A DNA stretch of 64,000 nt. Source: Falsibacillus pallidus. Lineage in GTDB: Bacteria; Bacillota; Bacilli; Bacillales; DSM-25281. The stretch's first letter is position 1; each line of letters opens with the position of its first letter. The translations under genes and the position numbers were made by a program. The stretch lies in NCBI RefSeq assembly GCF_003350505.1, contig NZ_QQAY01000012.1, forward strand, positions 29,007 to 93,006, written 5' to 3'. Shown piece by piece: positions 57,832-64,000 of this stretch. The notes under the pieces are model-generated. The model ran no database searches. It saw nothing but the letters and a program-made list of their open reading frames with translations, and was not told the origin of the DNA.

Positions 57832-57853
57832 GACACGCCCCAGTTTTTGTCGG
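57832..57853. repeat. Short GACACGCCCC...TTTTTGTCGG tail repeat
   Basis: Matches the 3' tail at 19474-19496 with one difference; similar tails are at 55738-55760 and 63779-63800. GACA and TGTC form its ends. A 21-nt array starts 76 nt further on. Confidence 0.6.
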
Positions 57854-57928
57854 TTTTTGTAAGTTTTCCTTGTATCCATCGATATGCGAAGCCTGCATTA
57901 GGTTAATTTAGTTGAAAAAGTGCAGGTG

Positions 57929-58041
57929 GCGCATAGGAGTATGAGTTTGGCCCATAGCCGCAACCGATCGGCGCATAACGGGGCGATTTTCGCGCATAGA
58001 GCCAAAAAAGCGGCGCATAGCCAATAGATTCTGGCGCATAG
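57929..58041. repeat. 21-nt-period GCGCATAG array, locus 3 (six units)
   Basis: Octamers start at 57929, 57950 (GCCCATAG), 57971 (GCGCATAA), 57992, 58013 and 58034. All five intervals are exactly 21 nt. Spacers are unrelated to those of loci 1 and 2. Confidence 0.92.
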
Positions 58042-58180
58042 GGTCCGCGGAAGAGGCTAAAACTCTTGCTTTTTCGTCATTTAGTCACTCTACCAGACAC
58101 CTTCTAAACCTTTTTCCATATACATAGCCTATTCCGAAGAACTTTCACTCTCATTTCATCTCATTTTCCACACTAATGTA

Positions 58181-58300
58181 AAAAAGCGCAAGCGCCTTGG
58201 TCAGCCCCCACTATCATAAGACGGAACTCGAAGAAAATCCTAGTTAAGTAGAGGTGCGGCTTAGGACCTCAACGGGCTAGACGCTGAATCTGGACAGCGA
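58181..58300. repeat. MITE/REP-like foldback element, copy 2
   Basis: Homologous to 19361-19495: AAGCGCAAGCGCC, then CAGCCCC, ATAAGACGGAACTCG, AGGACCTCAACGGGCTAGACG and CTGGACA. It lacks the TTTTTGTC tail. Confidence 0.72.
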
Positions 58301-58326
58301 ATAACTTTTTATTATCTCCTTAACGA

Positions 58327-58358
58327 TAAAAAAGACATAACCCCTAGAGGTTATGCCT
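58327..58358 (-). terminator. Terminator of the S8 protease gene
   Basis: Minus-strand CATAACC / GGTTATG stem with a short loop, then TCTTTTTT. Confidence 0.85.
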
Positions 58359-58397
58359 TTCATTCATCCGGACTTAAAATTCAGTCCCATTAAAAAC

Positions 58398-61300
58398 TTA
58401 TTTTCCAAAATACACTTTCAGCTTATACGGATTAATTGTTGAGTTCCCCATTACATCGCGTACTTTGATCTGGTAGCTACCTTTCTTTAGGGAAAGAGCC
58501 ATTACCTCGTCATCTCCAAAAGCATAATAATCGGCTTCTTTAATGAGTTTTCCATTTTGATAGACTGATATGACGCCGTCGACTTCCATGCCTGTTTCCA
58601 GCTTTATTTTAACAGGAGAGTCTTTCGTCACATTTAGTGCATACCAATCTTCATCGCCGTAAGGGACTCCGCTGTTCAAGTAGCCTTCTTTTGTATAAAG
58701 ATTCCCAGTCACTTTGTTCAATTTCAATGGTTTGCTTGCTACATTATTTTTAACGATGGAGCCTCTGTCCTCATCCTTCTCATTGACAGGGCTTAAATGC
58801 AGCTTATACGGAGTCAATGTAAATGGCAGATAGCTGTCCACATATCCAGATACCACGACAAAATAATGTTTGCCTTTTTCCACTTTGATGGAGCCGAACG
58901 TATAGCCCTGCTCGGTCATATGATCCACAAGCTGCACCGTTGCATTTTCATTTTCATCAAGCTTATGGTTATTGTTTACGTCTTCGAGTACAGCTGCCAT
59001 TCCATAGAATGGGGAAAATAATTCTGCCGGCAGTTTATCTTTCAAGGATTTAGCTGCCGTTCCTCTTTCCATCGTCAATCCCATGATGGCATCTTTAGGC
59101 GCTGTGTAATAGTAAATGTCTTGATCGAACGGTTTAGAGAAATTAGCCGTGAGCGAGTCAGACGTCAGTTTCTTGGCATCTTTAAAGTCATCATTGGTCT
59201 CATAGGAATCTCCAATATTGTCTGCCAATTTCTTGGATGATAGGGTGTATCCGTCAAACGGAATGGAGCCTGAGAAATAATCTGCTCCTATTCTGACAAA
59301 ATACTGCTGGCCTTTTTCCAAAACCGTATAAAGAGTTGGAGTCACTTCTACATTTGACCAGCCCCATTTTGTGTTCTCAGCAACCTGCTGAAGGTACGGT
59401 CTTGCATTGTCTTCATCTGTTTCAGGCTGGACCAGTTTATAAATTTGAATCATCGGACGCTCTTTCGAGGACGGGTTGATCGAAAACTCAAATATCCCGG
59501 ATTCACTTGCGCCTATTTGCAGCCAGTCTTCATCTCCCTGGTTTTGCAAATACCCCTCAGCATCATTTCCAATCATATAGTCTGGTGCTTGGTCCTGCAG
59601 CATTTGGATGAATTGAGCTTCTGGATCGAGCTCTTCTCCCTCGGAAGCAGATGCCATTTTTACACGCTGTGCTTTCAAGCCCATTTCTTCTTTCGCTGCC
59701 GTTTCACTTTGACCAGGATCCCCGTAGAACGGGAAGGCATCTTCATCTTCCGGCATGACTTTCCCGTCAATGGTTAAAGTATAAGAGTTCATAGAATTTT
59801 CTGCTTCTACTTTTTCCATTCCAGGGTTCATGAAATAGTCGTAATAGCCAAAATAATTATTTGGATTATTTGATGCTTTCACATAATAATCCATATCAGG
59901 GTCTGCTTGGAATACGAGTGTTTCCCCTTCACCAGCACCACCAGAATTTTGATAGTACATCGGGTCAATGACATGCTTTTCAGCTGCAGCATCCGCTTTT
60001 TCCACTTCCCCTTCTTTCGGTTCATCACCTGTGCCGAAGCCCAATTGATCTGCAGTGAATACGCTAAGGTTTGAATCAACTCCCGCTATGCCGGATAGAT
60101 TGATTTTAACCATTTGCTGTTCATCGACTTTAAAATGAAAATAGTCGTCATCTCCATTTTCAGCGTCACCCATAAAATACATAGGCGTTTCCTTGCTGTT
60201 ATATGGAAGTGCGTTGATTTCGACAGGGGTTTCAAGGCTGGATTCATCCTCGTAGGCGCCATTCCCAACAGTAACGTTCAATGTGTAGTTGGATTTCCTA
60301 GCGCTTGTATCATCATAGCTTCCATTGACATCTTTCACAGAAACCAAAAGCGTTCCCGAAAAAGGAGCCTCCATGTATTTAGCTTCTGTCTTTCCTTCTC
60401 TGACATTGTTTACCTTGATGGTCCGTTCTTCTTCCTCAGAGACCAAATGTAATTCCATCATATAGTCATACTGCTTGGAACCATTCAAATTCAGTTGGAT
60501 CTTGTCCCCTTTTTGGACTTCCAATTTATATAGCTTCTCATCCTGAGCCTTAACAAAATAGCCCTTAGAGGAAGTTTCCTTTTCCCCCGACAGATCTATG
60601 GCCCTTTTGAGTTTATCTTCAAGGCTTAGCTTTGTTTTCACGAGTGAAGGCAATTTTTTGACATCATATTTCATTGCTTTGACAGGATTGATCAAGCCAT
60701 TACCGTATTTCACATCAAAGCCTTTGTCCCCTAAGTCGTCCGCTGTATGTTCTAAAATATATTCTACTTGAGCAGGAGTCAGCTTCGGATTTTTGGTAAG
60801 CATCAATGATACCAGACCAGTGACTACAGGTGTTGCCATGGATGTACCGCTCATATTGGCAAAAGTGGATTTTTTCTCGTAGTCGTAAAGCGTACTATAA
60901 ATGTCCTCGCCAGGTGCTACCACGTCTACCGACGGTCCATACGATGAGAAATCAGCGAGCTTTTTCTTTTTATTGATGGCCCCAACACTGATGACGCCTT
61001 CATAGGCAGCTGGATAGCTGATGGAATCGTCGCCTGTATTGCCCGCTGCCGCCACAACAATGACATTCTTACTAAGGGCTGTCTGTACAGCTTCCTCAAT
61101 AATTGGGGATGTCATAGGTCCGCCGAGGCTCAAGTTGATGACATCCGCTCCCTTTTTGACCGCCGCCAGAATTCCTTGGGCGATGGCAAAATCATATGCA
61201 CCCCATCCACGGTTAAACACATCAATCGGAAGGATTTCCACATTCGGATTGATTCCATATCCCCCGATTCCATTATCTTTGGCAGCACCAATGATTCCTG

Positions 61301-61907
61301 CCACATGCGTACCGTGAAAATCCGGCATCGCCTGGTTCATCGGATTGACAGCGTTGTAAGATGGCATCAAATTTTTGATATCAGGATGGGACGGATCCAC
61401 ACCTTGATCGACCACTGCTACAATCACTTTATTTTTTCCAGCAAGTTTTTGGGCATCAGATGTATGAAGCATAGAATGCATGTATTGCTGACCGGCTTTT
61501 GGATCCGGCATTCCCAGTGTTGTATACATGGCACTCGGTTTTACGAGAAGTGTATTTTTACTATTTTGGAAGTATTGTATACTGTTCTGCAATTTATTCT
61601 TATCTTTCACTTTTACAATTGCATAATTCAATTCCGGAACAACTTGAAGCAATTGTGTCCCAGCTTGAGAATATTCTTTGTAGGCAAATGGTTTTTTGTA
61701 TTTAATGACCAAGGTGTCCTCACTAAGTGCCTTATGGTCTTTATCAAAGTTCCCTTGATCCAACAATGGACTTTTATCCGATAAAGACGCTGCATTGTAG
61801 CTCCCTTTGTCTTTCGCCATTACATTATACGGAACTGTTCCCATCCCGCTTAATGCAATTCCTGCAGACAAACTGATTGCCATCATGCTTTTGCTAATTT
61901 TTTTCAT
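58398..61907 (-). CDS. Large secreted subtilisin-like protease (S8)
   Basis: An 1169-aa exported serine protease. Signal peptide (1-31), a propeptide region (about 50-130), then the S8 domain with catalytic Asp167 (VAVVDQGVDPSHPD), His198 (DFHGTHVAGIIGAA), oxyanion Asn290 (AAAGN) and Ser356 (NMSGTSMATPVVTG). Residues about 420-1165 are repeated beta domains of pre-peptidase C-terminal type, each with D-x-D-Y/W motifs such as GDDDYFHFKV, NQGDEDWLQIG, DQDIYYYTAP and GDEDWYALNV. There is no SLH domain or LPXTG. All catalytic residues are present. It could process or degrade surface proteins. Its own promoter is not clear. Confidence 0.93.
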   Translation of the reverse strand: MKKISKSMMAISLSAGIALSGMGTVPYNVMAKDKGSYNAASLSDKSPLLDQGNFDKDHKALSEDTLVIKYKKPFAYKEYSQAGTQLLQVVPELNYAIVKVKDKNKLQNSIQYFQNSKNTLLVKPSAMYTTLGMPDPKAGQQYMHSMLHTSDAQKLAGKNKVIVAVVDQGVDPSHPDIKNLMPSYNAVNPMNQAMPDFHGTHVAGIIGAAKDNGIGGYGINPNVEILPIDVFNRGWGAYDFAIAQGILAAVKKGADVINLSLGGPMTSPIIEEAVQTALSKNVIVVAAAGNTGDDSISYPAAYEGVISVGAINKKKKLADFSSYGPSVDVVAPGEDIYSTLYDYEKKSTFANMSGTSMATPVVTGLVSLMLTKNPKLTPAQVEYILEHTADDLGDKGFDVKYGNGLINPVKAMKYDVKKLPSLVKTKLSLEDKLKRAIDLSGEKETSSKGYFVKAQDEKLYKLEVQKGDKIQLNLNGSKQYDYMMELHLVSEEEERTIKVNNVREGKTEAKYMEAPFSGTLLVSVKDVNGSYDDTSARKSNYTLNVTVGNGAYEDESSLETPVEINALPYNSKETPMYFMGDAENGDDDYFHFKVDEQQMVKINLSGIAGVDSNLSVFTADQLGFGTGDEPKEGEVEKADAAAEKHVIDPMYYQNSGGAGEGETLVFQADPDMDYYVKASNNPNNYFGYYDYFMNPGMEKVEAENSMNSYTLTIDGKVMPEDEDAFPFYGDPGQSETAAKEEMGLKAQRVKMASASEGEELDPEAQFIQMLQDQAPDYMIGNDAEGYLQNQGDEDWLQIGASESGIFEFSINPSSKERPMIQIYKLVQPETDEDNARPYLQQVAENTKWGWSNVEVTPTLYTVLEKGQQYFVRIGADYFSGSIPFDGYTLSSKKLADNIGDSYETNDDFKDAKKLTSDSLTANFSKPFDQDIYYYTAPKDAIMGLTMERGTAAKSLKDKLPAELFSPFYGMAAVLEDVNNNHKLDENENATVQLVDHMTEQGYTFGSIKVEKGKHYFVVVSGYVDSYLPFTLTPYKLHLSPVNEKDEDRGSIVKNNVASKPLKLNKVTGNLYTKEGYLNSGVPYGDEDWYALNVTKDSPVKIKLETGMEVDGVISVYQNGKLIKEADYYAFGDDEVMALSLKKGSYQIKVRDVMGNSTINPYKLKVYFGK

Positions 61908-62107
61908 ATTGACCCCCTACTAAACTGGAATATTTTTCTTTCCTATTTCATTCTAGGTGAATATTCACAGAGATTGCAATATAGTAGACTGCTATTTCTT
62001 CACAAAAGTTTCGCTAGGTTTAGACAATATTTAGGAATATAATGTTGTAGTAGAAATGTTCCTATAACTTTATTAAACATCCTGTCGAATGAGAAAGAGG
62101 TTAAAAT

Positions 62108-63733
62108 ATGAAGCGGTTCAAGAAAAACAGACTATGGCCATTGGGGGCTGCCGTTCTTTGCGCTCTCTTACTAGTCTGTTTTTTCATTGTGAAAATAATA
62201 GAAAACAAGGAGGCGCCACCCCTTCCTATTTACGATGGACTGAAATTAAATATCAGCAGTCCGGATGCTCACTATATTAAAATTGATGAAAAACAGAAAA
62301 AATATGATTCCATTACAGATCATCAATTTTTATATTCAATTAAAAGGTCGGGGAAACAGATAGGCTATCTGTCCATTACAAAAAGGACCCTCCCTAACCA
62401 TGATGTTGTGTTTTTTGAAAAAATGAGGCTTCTTAGCGGCACTAACTATGCTGTAGCAAAACTGAATATTACACCTGAAGACTCGATGACCGTTGCCTTC
62501 AACGATTGGAATAAAGAAAAAAAAGTGGTAGAGCACCACGAGGATTTCGGGGAAGACCCTACCACCAATCCGGATGGTTTATATAAAATGAAAGGGAAAG
62601 AAAAGCAGTTTGAATTCGTGCTGGGCAATTCTTTCAGGTCAAGGGAAATGGTCAAAAGTTATAATAAAGATCAAAAAAGCAAGATTCGTGAATTGATTGC
62701 TGAAGACCATCCTACCGGAAAAGACCAAGGGAAAATTTCAATCACTTTAAAGGGTAATGCGGACGAAATCACTGAGTCCTGGTTTGTAATCAGTAAAGAC
62801 AAGCTCTTTAAAAATGAGGACACCGAAAAGGATTGGGTCTCCTTTAGTTTGCATAACCCTACGAAAACAAATAATTGGCTGACTGAAAACGGACCGATCA
62901 ATAAATTGCCATGGTCCATCGAACCTTTTACGAAAATGGGGTACGGACGCAATCTCGGGCGCTTTCAGGACCGTGAATCCCTGGACAGATATCAATCCAC
63001 ACACGAACGCCTCTTTTATGATTTGACGCTCAACTCCTATGCGGATCTGAAGAAATATCAACAAGAAAAAGGAACAGATCATTGGGAAACTGAGTACACG
63101 AGCACCTGGCTGAAAAAAGCTTACGGAATTAAAGCTCCTTATGTAGACACACGTCACAATGAATATATTTCATTATTCCTTTCAGATGTGAGGAAAACAT
63201 TTAAACTTGGTGATCCTAATGCACCGATTTTGGGTTACGCCAACTATCTATTGAGTCAAATCAAAAAAGATAACACCATTAAAGTTGGAGATTCCTACTT
63301 AATCAGAGACTATTACAGTCCATATAGCAAAGAAGAGAATCACACACATTCCTCCCTCAACCATGAACTTGGCGGATTGAATATGCTGCTTCATGCATAC
63401 GAGGCATCGAATGACACAAAGTATCTAGCGGGGGCCAAAACGATACTGAATGGAATTGAATCGTTGGGAGATCAATGGATCAGAGATAACGGTGATTTAT
63501 GGTACCAGGTGAACAGTGATTTGACGTTCAGCGGTGGAGACTACGAGCAGCTGACATTGATAGACCTTCTGAATACACAGGGGAATCTATATGATGTCGG
63601 TTTGAAGCCAAGCGCAGTGCTTCAGGAGTTAATAGATGCGAAGGTTGCGTATCTGCAGAGTGAAGACATTGAGCTTTTGCCTGAAGTTGCTATTTTAATA
63701 GATGAGAATGGAAAAAATGCAGCATTTTCTTAA
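62108..63733 (+). CDS. Membrane-anchored protein, possibly with a glucuronyl-epimerase-like domain
   Basis: A 541-aa protein with a basic start and a single helix (about 10-31), the rest outside the cell. The N-terminal half (35-270) is beta-rich and unfamiliar. The C-terminal half (about 290-540) is helical with LTLNSYADLKKYQQEKGTDH, YGIKAPYVDTRHNEYISLFL, SLNHELGGLNMLLHAYEASN, YLAGAKTILNGIESLGDQWI and GDLWYQVNSDLTFSGGDYEQ. The last blocks recall the (alpha/alpha) barrel of D-glucuronyl C5-epimerase C-terminal domains. That match is tentative and no catalytic residue was assigned. AGAGG precedes the ATG. Divergent from the protease gene. Confidence 0.7.
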   Translation: MKRFKKNRLWPLGAAVLCALLLVCFFIVKIIENKEAPPLPIYDGLKLNISSPDAHYIKIDEKQKKYDSITDHQFLYSIKRSGKQIGYLSITKRTLPNHDVVFFEKMRLLSGTNYAVAKLNITPEDSMTVAFNDWNKEKKVVEHHEDFGEDPTTNPDGLYKMKGKEKQFEFVLGNSFRSREMVKSYNKDQKSKIRELIAEDHPTGKDQGKISITLKGNADEITESWFVISKDKLFKNEDTEKDWVSFSLHNPTKTNNWLTENGPINKLPWSIEPFTKMGYGRNLGRFQDRESLDRYQSTHERLFYDLTLNSYADLKKYQQEKGTDHWETEYTSTWLKKAYGIKAPYVDTRHNEYISLFLSDVRKTFKLGDPNAPILGYANYLLSQIKKDNTIKVGDSYLIRDYYSPYSKEENHTHSSLNHELGGLNMLLHAYEASNDTKYLAGAKTILNGIESLGDQWIRDNGDLWYQVNSDLTFSGGDYEQLTLIDLLNTQGNLYDVGLKPSAVLQELIDAKVAYLQSEDIELLPEVAILIDENGKNAAFS

Positions 63734-63778
63734 AGAAATGGTGTGGGGCATGAGGCTGCTGCGACACGAAAGAACACT

Positions 63779-63800
63779 GTCACGGCCCGGTTTTTGTCGG
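63779..63800. repeat. GTCACGGCCCGG-TTTTTGTCGG tail repeat
   Basis: The fourth tail of the type seen at 19474, 55738 and 57832. It again lies just before a 21-nt array (57 nt). Confidence 0.55.
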
Positions 63801-63856
63801 ATATTGTCGCGGCTGACGCACGAGGATTTGTCATTGTTTGGAAGTTATTTCAACTG

Positions 63857-63906
63857 GCGCATAAGCATGAGGTTTTCACGCGTAAACAGCACTGACCGGC
63901 GCATAT
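63857..63906. repeat. 21-nt-period array, locus 4 (three units, decayed)
   Basis: GCGCATAA at 63857, ACGCGTAA at 63878 and GCGCATAT at 63899, again 21 nt apart. Only three units are recognisable. The sequence after it (TGTCAATAAAGTAGACACTT onward) runs to the window end without a recognisable gene. Confidence 0.7.
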
Positions 63907-64000
63907 GGACTTCTGTCAATAAAGTAGACACTTATATGCAAGTAAATGGCGTACTTTTTTTCTTCCGCGCTTCGTTTTCACTCCGCTTGGAGGCCTCTGC

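Noticed and set aside
57929..58041. 21-nt arrays as a CRISPR array
   Set aside because: The repeated unit is only 8 bp with 13-nt spacers, far below CRISPR sizes, and there are no cas genes in the window.
63910..64000. Left end of an insertion sequence at the window edge
   Set aside because: TGTCAATAAAGTAGACACTT could be a terminal inverted repeat, but no transposase, partner repeat or target duplication is visible before the window ends.

Overview
The window comes from the chromosome of a low-GC Gram-positive, most likely a motile, endospore-forming Bacillaceae with an S-layer. The evidence is a flagellar late-gene cluster with sigma-D promoters, comFA/comFC competence genes, degS-degU, a Spo0E-type phosphatase, many SLH-domain proteins, csaB, and secA2-slaP. 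Gene order from the flagellin to tagO follows the Bacillus subtilis hag-csrA-fliW-yviE-flgL-flgK-flgN-flgM-yvyF-comFC-comFA-degV...degU-degS-yvyE-tagV-tagO block. The S-layer half instead resembles the Bacillus anthracis/cereus group. I cannot name the species from sequence alone.

Region 1 (1-12.4 kb) holds flagellar genes, nearly all on the minus strand: partial fliD, flaG, the main flagellin, csrA, fliW, yviE, flgL, flgK and flgN. An extra module lies between flgN and flgM: a DUF327 protein, a second flagellin, a FliS-like chaperone, an FlhB-C-terminus homologue and a large FliK-like protein. flgM and yvyF follow. Sigma-D promoters (TAAA-N14/15-NCCGATAT type) precede flaG, hag, flgN, flgM and yvyF, with a weaker one before the FliS-like gene. 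The hag leader carries a CsrA-type hairpin plus a second site over the Shine-Dalgarno, matching the FliW-CsrA-Hag feedback loop. Region 2 (12.4-26 kb) has comFC-comFA, degV, a TM2 protein, treP-treA with promoter, two TreR operators and a cre site, a lipoprotein, treR, a Spo0E-like gene, degU-degS, yvyE and an LCP ligase.

Region 3 (26-54 kb) concerns wall glycopolymer and S-layer: tagO, secA2-slaP, a secreted phosphodiester glycosidase, then three tandem paralogous lipoproteins. Next come a PlcR-like RRNPP regulator and a divergent 46-codon gene that is too short for routine gene calling. It encodes a PapR-like exported pro-peptide ending in two copies of ELPPLF. An SLH-only protein and the large S-layer protein follow. 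Then come polymer genes (O-antigen-ligase-like, GT4, TagA/WecG, WecC, CsaB, GT4, MurJ-like). Together TagO, WecC and TagA/WecG suggest a wall polymer built on GlcNAc with ManNAc or ManNAcA, pyruvylated by CsaB to hold SLH domains. SecA2/SlaP would export the SLH cargo.

Region 4 (53-64 kb) has two SLH glucosaminidases, a large subtilisin-like protease and an unrecognised anchored protein. Gene-poor gaps hold several repeat families. The most striking is an array of GCGCATAG-like octamers at an exact 21-nt period, six copies at each of three loci and a decayed three-copy version at a fourth.
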